Positions 1 to 7,878 of a stretch of 12,975 nt of DNA are shown piece by piece. The notes beneath the pieces are model-generated. The model saw only the letters and a list, made by a program, of their open reading frames with translations, was not told the origin of the DNA and ran no database searches. The stretch is taken from positions 1 through 12,975 of the forward strand of contig DFES01000137.1 in assembly GCA_002369175.1 (NCBI GenBank), in the 5' to 3' direction. The translations under genes and the position numbers were made by a program. Source of the stretch: Selenomonadaceae bacterium UBA3796 (lineage in GTDB: Bacteria; Bacillota; Negativicutes; Selenomonadales; Selenomonadaceae). How positions within the stretch are numbered: the stretch's first letter is position 1; each line of letters opens with the position of its first letter.

Positions 1-2039
1 ACATACAATAAGTCCTCCGCATGAAAAACATTTTCATTAAATCTGCTTTTCCTAACTTCTTCCGCCTTAAGAAAACAATTTGCGATTGCTTTCTGAGGTT
101 TCCCATATTCAACCATCATATCAATAATACGATCTGCATCAAACTTAAAATCAAACATATACCATCTATCAGCCGCATCAAACAATCTCTGCCGACAGGC
201 AATGACATCCACTTTGTTCCCAAATTTCCGAAAAGCCTTCGATACTTTCTCAAAGGCATCCAGTTCCCACTTATCATCGGAGTCCAAGAAGTTCACATAA
301 TCCCCTTTGATGCAGGGAATTCCTGCATTGCGGCCGCCACAGGGACCCCTATTCTCTTCCAGTACCACATATTCAACATTGTCGGGATACATCTCAAGAT
401 ATCTGCGGCAGATGGCATCGCTTCCATCTCTCGACCCATTGTTCACCAGGATGAGCTGAATGTGGTTCCCGAATCCGATGGTTTGCTGGACAACGCTTTC
501 CAACGTTTCTTCCAAATATTTTTCAGTATTGTAAACAGGAACAATCACAGAGAATAGAAAATATTTTTTAAAAATCAGTTCATTGTGTGCTGTTTCAGCC
601 TGATAAGTCATAACAGACTTTTTTCCATCCTGTATGAGTACACGATTCGTTATCCCTTCATGCGTCATATGAAAAGTCATGCGTTCCTTTTCCCGAAAGG
701 GAACAGAAAAGGTATATAGCTTCGCGTCACCCATACTGATGCCGAAGGATTTCTTGACTTTCTGCGCATCTTCTACGTGCTCCGGAAGATATTGCGTACC
801 GCCTTCATCCATCACAAAAAATTCATATGTGTCTGCTAAGGGGTAGAAATCAGCCAAAACCTGAAGTTTTGCGTATTCTCCCTGCAGCTCCGCCCCAACA
901 ATCCGCACATCCTTCGGGCGGTAGGAATAGATGACATACCCATGAAAATACAATTTCCCACTCCGAAGCATCAATTCCTTTCGAATATCATGGCCATACT
1001 TCAAGGACAATGCAGAAACTATATGCTCCTTCCATAGATTGTCCTGACTGCATATGATTTCATCGTCGATTTTCCGAAAAACCTGAGCAATCAGAGCAAA
1101 ATACCGAGTACGTTCCTCCTGAGAAAAATCTTGTGGGAATCCCTTCCGAAACCTTGGCTTCATCGCATGCATAACCGTGAATTGAATAAATTTCGGCAGA
1201 TATCCACATATTTTTTCTGCATAAACCATCAACGCCCAAAAAGATTTTTCCGGCGTTTCGAAATACCAAGAATGTCGGGAGTCTTTGAATGTTGAAGAGT
1301 ATGACTTTTTTGTCCTTCCGGATATTCTCTTGAAGAAGTTCTTTATAGAAGAAACGAATTCTGTTCTTTCATCCAGTTCTATTGGAAATTCATATTGCTT
1401 TTCTTTACCATAAGCTATGGCCTCCCGCAGTACAGCATAACGTCCTTTTTTCAAAAGCATCTTGTTAATGTAAAGAAGATCTTCCTGATCCATAAGTTCT
1501 TCATCAAAGGGACATTCCACGGCTGCTGCCCTTGAAAAAAAGCAAGGAAATATTCTATCCTGAGGCTTATCATATTCCACCAGAGCATCCACAATGCGGT
1601 TCTGATGGTAAATGTCCTCCCACACAGAATCCTCTTCCGCCTCGCCGTGTTGTCTCCATTGACATAGGACAACGTCAATCTTATCCTCATACTGTCGAAA
1701 GAACGGTTCCACATAGGAAAAAGCGTCCAATGACCAGACATCTCCTGGCTCCATGAAATTGACGTATCTTCCCCGAACATATGGCATTGCAACATTCTTT
1801 CTGGCTCCCGAAGATTGGACTCCCGCGACCGAAATATATTTTACATTCTCCGGATACCGTTCTTGCATGGACTCACAGATTTCACCGATTCGGCTATTGG
1901 AATGATCCTTCACAAGGATGAGCTGTATCCCCTCCTCAAATCCTATGGTCTGTCTAACGATGCTTTCCACAGATTGATTCCACTTTGCTTCATCAGCACA
2001 TCCTGAAATAATGACTGAAAATATAAAATGTTCCTCCAA
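1..2039 (-). CDS. Tandem double-GT2 protein, first module degenerate (3' end outside window)
   Basis: Codon-by-codon reading of the minus strand gives one uninterrupted frame of 679 codons that runs off the left edge. Module 1 (about 5-210) aligns with the gene at 2073-3494 (QTIGFEEGIQLILV, RYVNFM) but is eroded: YN after the first strand is missing, DDGS is KDHS (44-47), and LDSDD is MEPGD (96-100); an ED survives. Residues 215-490 are the linker (LPKFIQFTVMHAMK, LWKEHIVSALSLKYGHDI) and beta-rich tail seen in that neighbour. Module 2 starts near 493 (YFLFSVIVPVYNTEKYL) and looks more active, with CGGRNAG, LDSDD (585-589) and AED near the edge, although its donor motif is NNGS. The start is taken as TTG at 2039 because AAGGGA lies 8 nt upstream and the first residues then align exactly with the neighbour's MGKEFLFSVV. 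A GTG at 2072, touching the previous stop, is the alternative. Donor and acceptor are unknown. Confidence 0.85.
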   Translation of the reverse strand, partial: MEEHFIFSVIISGCADEAKWNQSVESIVRQTIGFEEGIQLILVKDHSNSRIGEICESMQERYPENVKYISVAGVQSSGARKNVAMPYVRGRYVNFMEPGDVWSLDAFSYVEPFFRQYEDKIDVVLCQWRQHGEAEEDSVWEDIYHQNRIVDALVEYDKPQDRIFPCFFSRAAAVECPFDEELMDQEDLLYINKMLLKKGRYAVLREAIAYGKEKQYEFPIELDERTEFVSSIKNFFKRISGRTKKSYSSTFKDSRHSWYFETPEKSFWALMVYAEKICGYLPKFIQFTVMHAMKPRFRKGFPQDFSQEERTRYFALIAQVFRKIDDEIICSQDNLWKEHIVSALSLKYGHDIRKELMLRSGKLYFHGYVIYSYRPKDVRIVGAELQGEYAKLQVLADFYPLADTYEFFVMDEGGTQYLPEHVEDAQKVKKSFGISMGDAKLYTFSVPFREKERMTFHMTHEGITNRVLIQDGKKSVMTYQAETAHNELIFKKYFLFSVIVPVYNTEKYLEETLESVVQQTIGFGNHIQLILVNNGSRDGSDAICRRYLEMYPDNVEYVVLEENRGPCGGRNAGIPCIKGDYVNFLDSDDKWELDAFEKVSKAFRKFGNKVDVIACRQRLFDAADRWYMFDFKFDADRIIDMMVEYGKPQKAIANCFLKAEEVRKSRFNENVFHAEDLLY

Positions 2040-2047
2040 TCGTCTCG

Positions 2048-2053
2048 TCCCTT
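2048..2053 (-). promoter_or_regulatory. Ribosome binding site for the TTG start at 2039
   Basis: AAGGGA lies 8 nt before the TTG at 2039 within the 33-nt gap after the previous stop. It favours this TTG over the GTG at 2072, which directly follows the stop codon and has no clear site. Confidence 0.6.
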
Positions 2054-2072
2054 CTTTTCCCTTGAGTATCAC

Positions 2073-3494
2073 TTACGATGCAACCACATTTCCATCACGG
2101 ATGCACAAGATCCTGTTTCCAAAACGAATAGCCAAAACCTCTGAGGTTTGAAGATATGAGGCATCCTTTTTTGAGAAATCCTGCGTGACAACCTGAGAAG
2201 TTTCCTTTCCATTCGAAACATGTAATGTGAATTGTCCCATTTGTGCAATGGGAATCGAAAACGAAAATCGATATCCTGTACCAATCTCTGTTCCGAATGC
2301 CTGTTTTGTTCTTCCATCGGATTCCAAAACAGCATGGTAACATTTCCCCTTCATATCCCTTGCAAAAAGATCCGCTGTTTCAGATAAAGGATACATATCA
2401 GCTATCCCACTAAAATGCATCATATTTCCCTCGCACGCAATTGACTCAATCTGAAAATTACGGGGTGCATAAGCGTAGATCGCATTTTCACGATAATAAA
2501 ATTTCCCATCCCGGAACAGAAGGTTCGGTCGGATATCATGCCCATACTTCATGGAAAGAGCATGAATCTTATGCTCTTTCCAGAAATTATCCATTCCACA
2601 AATCATCGAATCCTCTATATGCTTCAACAAATCGGAAATCTGTGCAAGATATTGGCTTCTCTCTCCATCTGTGAACTCTTCAGGAAGCGGATGGCGAAAT
2701 TCGTCCTTGATTGAGTTCAGGATTGTGAATTGCACGAAAGCAGGAAGATATCCAAAGCGCCCTTCGGCCTCCTTTATGAGTCTGGAATGCACTTCCTCCA
2801 AAGGAACGATCTTTCGCAATTTCAATTGATTCGCATCCTGAATTTCTGTCTTCTTTTTTCGATGAAGAAAAACGGCTTTCTTGGATACAGCATAGGCACC
2901 TTTTTGAAAGATCACCCGGTTGATGTAAAGCATACCTCCCAGGAAATCTGTTTTCTCGTTAAATCTGTGTGCTAACGCTATTTTTTGCGTCAAGAAGCAA
3001 CTCGCCACAGAATATTGAGGAAACCGATATTCCTCTATGACATCAATCCGCCGTTCTTTTTCAAATTTGTAATCCAGAGTATCCCACCGGTTTTCTTCAT
3101 CGAAATATTTTTGTCGACATGCAATCACATCTACAGTTTCCCCATATTGCCGGAATAATGAATCCGCCTGTGCAAATGCGTTCTTTTCCCATTTGTCATC
3201 TGCATTCAAGAAATTCACATACCGACCGTGAATGGCCTTCATGCCTGCATTCCTTCCGCCATTCAGTCCTGTATTTTCCTGCAATTCTATACATACTACA
3301 TTGTCCGGATACTTGTCCTGATAAGAACGGCAAATGGTAGCACTGGCATCGTCGGAGGCATTATCCACGAGGATAAGCTGGATATGCTCTTCAAAACCTA
3401 TCGTTTGCCCGAGAACACTGTCAATTGTTTCCTGCAAATATTCCTCATGGTTATGAATCGATATCACCACAGAAAACAAGAACTCTTTTCCCAA
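2073..3494 (-). CDS. GT2-type protein with altered catalytic motifs
   Basis: This is a 473-residue protein. Residues 4-215 match a GT2 GT-A fold (FLFSVVISIHNHEEYL, QLILVDNASDDA, GRYVNFLNADD). Key positions differ from its operon relatives: the donor-binding DDGS is DNAS (44-47), DSDD is NADD (97-100), and the ED pair that usually supplies the catalytic base is GG at 186-187. It is therefore probably weak or inactive as a glycosyltransferase, or works differently. Residues 250-325 share the linker of the TagF fusions (PAFVQFTILN, WKEHKIHALSMKYGH). Residues 330-473 are a beta-rich-looking tail of unknown function, and no TagF domain follows. The start is TTG at 3494, supported by a perfect AGGAGG 7 nt upstream; the first in-frame ATG is only at residue 85, inside the fold. 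It lies 22 nt after paralogue B. The closest relative in the window is the first half of the next gene. Confidence 0.85.
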   Translation of the reverse strand: MGKEFLFSVVISIHNHEEYLQETIDSVLGQTIGFEEHIQLILVDNASDDASATICRSYQDKYPDNVVCIELQENTGLNGGRNAGMKAIHGRYVNFLNADDKWEKNAFAQADSLFRQYGETVDVIACRQKYFDEENRWDTLDYKFEKERRIDVIEEYRFPQYSVASCFLTQKIALAHRFNEKTDFLGGMLYINRVIFQKGAYAVSKKAVFLHRKKKTEIQDANQLKLRKIVPLEEVHSRLIKEAEGRFGYLPAFVQFTILNSIKDEFRHPLPEEFTDGERSQYLAQISDLLKHIEDSMICGMDNFWKEHKIHALSMKYGHDIRPNLLFRDGKFYYRENAIYAYAPRNFQIESIACEGNMMHFSGIADMYPLSETADLFARDMKGKCYHAVLESDGRTKQAFGTEIGTGYRFSFSIPIAQMGQFTLHVSNGKETSQVVTQDFSKKDASYLQTSEVLAIRFGNRILCIRDGNVVAS

Positions 3495-3501
3495 GAGAAT
3501 T

Positions 3502-3507
3502 CCTCCT
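3502..3507 (-). promoter_or_regulatory. Strong ribosome binding site deciding a TTG start
   Basis: A perfect AGGAGG lies 7 nt before the TTG at 3494. As no in-frame ATG occurs before residue 85 of the protein, this site fixes the start of the gene at 2073-3494. Confidence 0.85.
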
Positions 3508-3516
3508 TTTCATTAT

Positions 3517-6246
3517 TCATTTTCCATCAGTTGTTTCATCGAATCCTTTGATTGCTTCATAGACCCTTTTGCAGTTGTTCTTGTCATGATAGGCAAAGAA
3601 TCCGTCGATTCTCTTTCGATACTTCTCCTTCAGTTGGCAGCCGTTCTCCATGTACTCGATGATGCGGTTCACGGTTCCCTCCAGGTCATATTCCACCTCG
3701 CCAAGCCCATCGCGTTCGTAGTCGAAATAGCCCTGGGTATAAACGTGGTTCCGGAAGAATTCTTCCTTGTCAAACTGGCAGTAGATGACGGGCTTGTACA
3801 GATAAGAAAAGTCGAATGCCACCGATGAATAATCTGTAATCAAAAGGCTTCCCTCGGACAGAACATCACAATATCTTGTATCCAACCCCGAAAAAATGAC
3901 AGCATCATTTTTCCGGAACACGGAAATGACCGGCATGATATTCGGATGCGGCATAAACCGGATTTCATAACCATATTTCATGGCAGACGCTATGAGCAGC
4001 GGATTGTTTAGCAATGCATTATAGAATATAAAATACTTGCTTTTGGTAAAAGAATGATTGTATTTTTTCAAACCATCGTTTGCATAATTTGAATTATCGC
4101 CCAAATAATCACGCCAAGTCGGCATAATCACAATGTTTCTTTTCCTATCATCTTCCAGATAGTCATATCTTGGAAAGCCTGTCAATCGGATGACGGAATC
4201 ATCATAGAAATACTCCGGTGACTTCAGTGATTCGTATTCCATGTTTCCGGCTGACACAAAGAGGGAAAAGTTCTTATTGAAACGATTCAGCCAAGAGGAT
4301 TGATTGTCTTTGGTGATTCCATGCTGCAGGAAGACCTGCTTCTTCCCATACAGAATATCCCGATAGTATTTCCTCGCATTTCCAAAGGGATTCTGCACAT
4401 AGTCATCTGCAGCAGTCGAGATGATTTTATCTACCAGCAAATGCAGGATCCTGTGCCGATCTGACATATAGTCCACCACGGAACCGTATGCACTCACCCG
4501 TTCAAAATCCGCGCTGTCGTGACGCAGAACAAAATGAACCTCCTCTTCCTTCCCCTGCTCCTGCAAATAACGGAACAGAGCCTCGCCGCTGTCATCCGCC
4601 TTGTTGATGCGATCGCTGATGAGCCAGAGTTCCTTTTCCTTCCCTGCCCTCATTGCCCGGTATGCCCTGCGGAAGAACACGGCTTCCTTGGCAGCCGAAT
4701 CCTTTTTCCCCTGCAGCTCCGAAAGGAATTTTTCCTCCTGCAACTCTGCATCTTCCTCCGCAGCATGGGAAAAAATCAGCTCATTGCCCTGCATGCGGAT
4801 CATCCAGCCTCCTGCCATGGCATAGGATTCACGGAAACTATTATCCACGGGGAAAAATTTTCCGATGCGGATATTCTTCCTTTCAACCATAACGGAATTG
4901 ACTTTGGAGAACACCTTGCAACGAAACTCCCCGTATCGTGAAATGTTTTCTATTGTTCCGCAGAACGTCCGATCCGGAAAGGTGATTTCCCCCAGACAAT
5001 CGGTGTCCACACTGCGCTGCAAATTGAGATGGCAGGGAAGATATTCGTCACCATTCACCTGCAAATAGATTTCCACATCGGTTGCAGCTTCCATTCCAAG
5101 GAAAGACGCATATCCTTCCAGAGAAAGGCAGTCCCCTTTGATCTCAAGAAATTCCAGATAGGTCTTGCATTGGGAAATCGGGAGAAACTCATAGCTTCCC
5201 ACTGTGGGAATCATGTCATCTTCTCTTCTCTGCAGTTTCACCGGCATCCCATGCTTGCGGCTCATCAAGAAGCACTTATGCTCCGGCCAGAGATGGCGCT
5301 GCTCCATGAGAACACAATCCTCCACCTGCGGGATAAGGCCATAGAAGAGCTTCCGGAATTCCTCGGCTTCCTGCGGCTCCAAAACATGCTCCACAATTTT
5401 CATGGACATTCGGAAGCGCCATTGAAGGTCGTACATAACCGTAAACTGGATAAACCTGGGAATCCTGCCAAGATTCTTTTTGGCCCAGCGGAAGGTGCTC
5501 CAGGAAAAATGTTGAAGATACGGTATGTACCAATCCTTGGAGTATTCACTGGTCTGTATCGCTGACTGTTCTCCTGTGCTTCGTACGCGATACTGGCATT
5601 CCGCATTTGCTATGACTCCGAGTTTTTTCTTTTTTGCAAGTACCCGCAAGCACACCTTTGCATCTTCCGCAAACTTCAGCCTCGTGTCAAACTGCATGCC
5701 CTCCAAAGCTTCTCTGCGAAGGAAACAGGAGCCCATCTGCAACTGGATCTTGTCGTATTCCACATCCAGATCAATGACCCGTGTCCCGTCCTTGTATTTA
5801 TAGTTCAGGATATGATCGCCGGTCTTTCCGTCGAAGAATTTCAACGGTACCGAAACAAGATCCACTTCGTCTCCATGCGCATGGAAGAACTTCATCGCCT
5901 CACTCAATGCATTTACGGATAGCTTGTCGTCACTGTCCAGGAAATTGACGTATTTCCCCGCCACGTACTTCAGTCCCTCGTTCCTCGCCGAAGAAACGCC
6001 GCCGTTGCATTTGTGAATCACAAGGATATTTTGAGGATAACGCAGGGCATACTCGTCCGCAATGTCCCCCACCCCATCGGTAGAACCGTCGTCCACCAGG
6101 ATGAGCTGCACATGCTCCCGGAAGCCGATGTCCTGCGCCAGGAGGCTCTCTACCGTCTCCCTCAGAAAAGGAGCCGTGTTGTATACCGCCATGACAAGGG
6201 AAAAGGTGAACCTCTCCCCATACTCCGCCGGAAAAACACTCGTCAT
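3517..6246 (-). CDS. Bifunctional GT2 glycosyltransferase / CDP-glycerol glycerophosphotransferase (TagF-like), paralogue B
   Basis: This 909-residue fusion has the same plan as the gene at 7879-10578. The GT2 domain (about 10-240) has FSLVMAVYNT, LVDDGSTDG (50-58), LDSDD (103-107) and AEDAKV (193-198), all intact. The linker carries RFIQFTVMYDLQWR and LWPEHKCFLMSRKHG. A probable beta-rich part follows to about 480. The TagF-like GT-B domain (about 540-905) shows LISDRINKADDSGE (542-555), QHGITKDN (641-648), MPHPN (765-769) and TDYSS (804-808), so polyol-phosphate transfer from a CDP donor is expected. The final 100 residues, from VIYCQFDKEEFFRNH, are nearly the same as in paralogue A, whereas the middle parts differ much more, which hints at a different acceptor. 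The ATG at 6246 was chosen: it overlaps the previous stop (ATGA) and has GGGAGG 7 nt upstream. An ATG at 6261 has only a weak site. One sampled line around 4021-4080 is only about 23% G+C, far below paralogue A. Confidence 0.92.
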   Translation of the reverse strand: MTSVFPAEYGERFTFSLVMAVYNTAPFLRETVESLLAQDIGFREHVQLILVDDGSTDGVGDIADEYALRYPQNILVIHKCNGGVSSARNEGLKYVAGKYVNFLDSDDKLSVNALSEAMKFFHAHGDEVDLVSVPLKFFDGKTGDHILNYKYKDGTRVIDLDVEYDKIQLQMGSCFLRREALEGMQFDTRLKFAEDAKVCLRVLAKKKKLGVIANAECQYRVRSTGEQSAIQTSEYSKDWYIPYLQHFSWSTFRWAKKNLGRIPRFIQFTVMYDLQWRFRMSMKIVEHVLEPQEAEEFRKLFYGLIPQVEDCVLMEQRHLWPEHKCFLMSRKHGMPVKLQRREDDMIPTVGSYEFLPISQCKTYLEFLEIKGDCLSLEGYASFLGMEAATDVEIYLQVNGDEYLPCHLNLQRSVDTDCLGEITFPDRTFCGTIENISRYGEFRCKVFSKVNSVMVERKNIRIGKFFPVDNSFRESYAMAGGWMIRMQGNELIFSHAAEEDAELQEEKFLSELQGKKDSAAKEAVFFRRAYRAMRAGKEKELWLISDRINKADDSGEALFRYLQEQGKEEEVHFVLRHDSADFERVSAYGSVVDYMSDRHRILHLLVDKIISTAADDYVQNPFGNARKYYRDILYGKKQVFLQHGITKDNQSSWLNRFNKNFSLFVSAGNMEYESLKSPEYFYDDSVIRLTGFPRYDYLEDDRKRNIVIMPTWRDYLGDNSNYANDGLKKYNHSFTKSKYFIFYNALLNNPLLIASAMKYGYEIRFMPHPNIMPVISVFRKNDAVIFSGLDTRYCDVLSEGSLLITDYSSVAFDFSYLYKPVIYCQFDKEEFFRNHVYTQGYFDYERDGLGEVEYDLEGTVNRIIEYMENGCQLKEKYRKRIDGFFAYHDKNNCKRVYEAIKGFDETTDGK
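3746..3795 (-). repeat. Near-identical DNA patch shared by the two TagF fusions (copy B)
   Basis: These 50 bases differ from 8090-8139 at two positions by direct comparison. They encode the conserved VIYCQFDKEEFFRNH segment of the TagF domain. Such short near-identity amid diverged sequence is compatible with strong codon-level conservation or with gene conversion between the paralogues. Confidence 0.8.
4586..4628 (-). repeat. Second near-identical patch (ISDRINKADDSG motif), copy B
   Basis: These 43 bases match 8930-8972 with one difference. They encode the entry motif of the TagF-like domain, SDRINKADDSG, in both paralogues. Confidence 0.8.
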
Positions 6247-7856
6247 TTGCCTGCCTCCCATGCTTCTTTGCGCTCCCGGAACCGTCCGTCCTTCCTGTCC
6301 GCTTCCAGTTCCTCTTCCGTCCTCTGCGCCAATGCTTCCAGATACTTTTGGGTATCGGCATCCCTTAGATATCCATCCTCATCCCAGAGAAGCTTATCCT
6401 CTGCTATGCCCATGCCAAGAAGCGCATCCCTGGCGGCTCTAGCCTCGTCCCGTTCCCCGACTGCCATCAGCACGGATTCCGGCTGGGCCTTCCTGATGGC
6501 ATCCAACGGCAGGACAGGGATATCCTTGGCATCACATGCCTCGGGATGGGGGTCGACGATGGCAACTACATCCACGTAGCCATAACGGCGTGCCTGGCGG
6601 TAGAGGTTCTGCCCGATGTTCCCTGCGCCGTAAATGGCAATGCGCTCCCCCTTGCGGAAGAAACGATAGGGGAACACATGCTCATAGATGCCCGTGTCAA
6701 TGCGACGGCAAAGGGTACCGAGCATCTCTGCCGAGTCCCGGAAATCGCTCCCGATCGCCCGCACCATATTGAGGTAGAGGTTCCGGCGGAACTCATACTG
6801 ATGATAGGTTCTTCCGTCCCACTTGATTCTCTCCCCGGAAATCCCCATGGATTCCAGCGTCTCTCGGATGGACTGGATGACCTCCTCCGGTCCATGGACA
6901 GCGATGAGGACAGAATCGAACGATAGTTCCCCGAGCGCCTCCACCGAACGGATCGGGATTTCCCCGCCTTGCAGATCTGCCCAGTTCCTGTCCACGATGC
7001 CTGCAATCTCCACGAACTCGTCATGGATCCCTTGCTTCCAAAACTTTTTCCCAATGTCTCCCGCGCCATAGATGACAACCTTCTCCCCCTCATGAAAGAG
7101 ATGGTAGGGGAAAACATGATCGAACGTGCCACCGTCCGGCAGAGTTTTCTGCTCCATGAGAATTTCCTCGTAGGATTCCCTGCTTCCCTTCCAATCCTTC
7201 ATCATGGGAAGGTAGAACTTCCTATAGAAATTATCCCTGTGGTAAACATCCCCGTCCCAACGGATTTTCGTTTCCGGGACTCCCATGGAAACCAGGCTTG
7301 CCTTGATGGCTTCCGCTGTTGCAAGCTCACGGAGAGAAATGAGAACGTAATCGAACTTTACATCGAAAATCTCCCGCACAGAGCGGACAGCCATATCCTC
7401 CAGGGAACTTCCCGCCATGTTCCGGTCGACGATGCCTGCAATCTTCACATACCCGTCCCGCTTTGCCTGCCGATACATGACGCGCCCTGCGTTGCCTGCG
7501 CCATAGATGACCACACGGCTTCCCTTCGGGAAAAGATGATAGGGAAACAGAAACTCCATGCCCAACCGTGGCGTTTCCCCCAGCAATACATCCTCGCAGT
7601 ATTCCTCCGGGGAATACATAATCCGCGCAGCTGCCAGGCGCTTCTCCGGCAGGAGCTCCCGAAAATCCAGCTTCCCCTCCTCAAACCGATCTTGCAGATA
7701 GCCTGACAGCGATTCCACCACAGTCTTCTTCTCCCAGCTGCTCGCCTTTCCGATGAGTTTCTCTGCTGCGTCCACCATCCTGCGGGAAAAGCTTTCCCCT
7801 TCCTCGAGGTTCCCGATGCTCTTCCCCATAGCTTCCTCTATGCTCTGCTGTCCCAT
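6243..7856 (-). CDS. Protein of three tandem YGAGN Rossmann-like modules, function unknown
   Basis: This is a 537-residue protein with no recognisable transferase domain. Residues 1-100 look helical and charged. Three repeats of about 120 residues follow at a spacing of 145-146: residues 101-220, 246-365 and 393-515. Each starts with a FPYHLF-like motif (FPYRFF in the third), continues through IYGAG(N/D)xG (glycine turns at 119-124, 264-269 and 410-415), then GIVDRN, GIVDRN or AIVDPH, and closes with a WDG/WDE box and a Y-rich helix. The glycine turn with a downstream Asp is typical of NAD(P)- or nucleotide-sugar-binding Rossmann folds. The same module is the C-terminus of the GT2 protein at 10575-11921. 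The ATG at 7856 is preferred because AAAGGAAG lies 9 nt upstream; the frame is open back to 7931 but would then overlap the previous gene. The stop overlaps the next start (ATGA), so co-expression with a TagF fusion is likely. A scaffold, sensing or tailoring role in polymer synthesis is inference only. Confidence 0.85.
   Translation of the reverse strand: MGQQSIEEAMGKSIGNLEEGESFSRRMVDAAEKLIGKASSWEKKTVVESLSGYLQDRFEEGKLDFRELLPEKRLAAARIMYSPEEYCEDVLLGETPRLGMEFLFPYHLFPKGSRVVIYGAGNAGRVMYRQAKRDGYVKIAGIVDRNMAGSSLEDMAVRSVREIFDVKFDYVLISLRELATAEAIKASLVSMGVPETKIRWDGDVYHRDNFYRKFYLPMMKDWKGSRESYEEILMEQKTLPDGGTFDHVFPYHLFHEGEKVVIYGAGDIGKKFWKQGIHDEFVEIAGIVDRNWADLQGGEIPIRSVEALGELSFDSVLIAVHGPEEVIQSIRETLESMGISGERIKWDGRTYHQYEFRRNLYLNMVRAIGSDFRDSAEMLGTLCRRIDTGIYEHVFPYRFFRKGERIAIYGAGNIGQNLYRQARRYGYVDVVAIVDPHPEACDAKDIPVLPLDAIRKAQPESVLMAVGERDEARAARDALLGMGIAEDKLLWDEDGYLRDADTQKYLEALAQRTEEELEADRKDGRFRERKEAWEAGK
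6254..6259 (-). promoter_or_regulatory. Ribosome binding site inside the end of the triple-module gene
   Basis: GGGAGG lies 7 nt before the ATG at 6246, inside the last codons of the upstream gene. With the ATGA stop-start overlap it indicates translational coupling, and it decides this start over the ATG at 6261. Confidence 0.75.
6312..7556 (-). repeat. Three tandem protein-level repeats (YGAGN modules)
   Basis: Three in-frame copies of one module lie at about 7197-7556, 6762-7121 and 6312-6680, spaced 145-146 codons. They are clear in protein sequence (FPYHLF, IYGAGNxG, GIVDRN, WDG). The DNA is diverged, so the triplication is old or the copies have been selected to differ. Confidence 0.85.
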
Positions 7857-7865
7857 ATCCCACTG

Positions 7866-7873
7866 CTTCCTTT
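7866..7873 (-). promoter_or_regulatory. Ribosome binding site for the triple-module gene
   Basis: AAAGGAAG lies 9 nt before the ATG at 7856, in the 22-nt gap after the upstream stop. It supports a 537-residue protein rather than the longer frame open from 7931. Confidence 0.7.
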
Positions 7874-7878
7874 CTTCT

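Noticed and set aside
21..557. A 178-codon plus-strand open frame at the left edge
   Set aside because: The minus strand here encodes a clear GT2 domain (FLFSVIVPVYN, FLDSDD), and the plus-strand translation has no motif or ribosome binding site support.
1451..1795. A 114-codon minus-strand frame
   Set aside because: It is an alternative frame inside the tandem GT2 gene. The main frame carries the conserved RYVNF and LLYIN motifs, while this one has none.
1..2072. Possible pseudogene or frameshifted region at the left end
   Set aside because: Only short closed frames appear at first because the true frame runs off the window. Reading the minus strand codon by codon from 2039 to 1 gave no stop and consistent similarity to the neighbouring gene.
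2040..2072. Possible promoter or terminator in the 33-nt gap
   Set aside because: The gap holds only a ribosome binding site and alternative start. I saw no inverted repeat with a T run and no -10/-35 pair.
6013..6579. Plus-strand 188-codon frame spanning a gene junction
   Set aside because: It is antisense across two well-supported minus-strand genes that overlap by ATGA, and its translation is serine- and proline-rich without domain signals.
6312..7556. Tandem repeats considered as a nucleotide repeat or CRISPR-like array
   Set aside because: The periodicity is about 435 bases and visible only in protein sequence. There are no short identical repeats or spacers.
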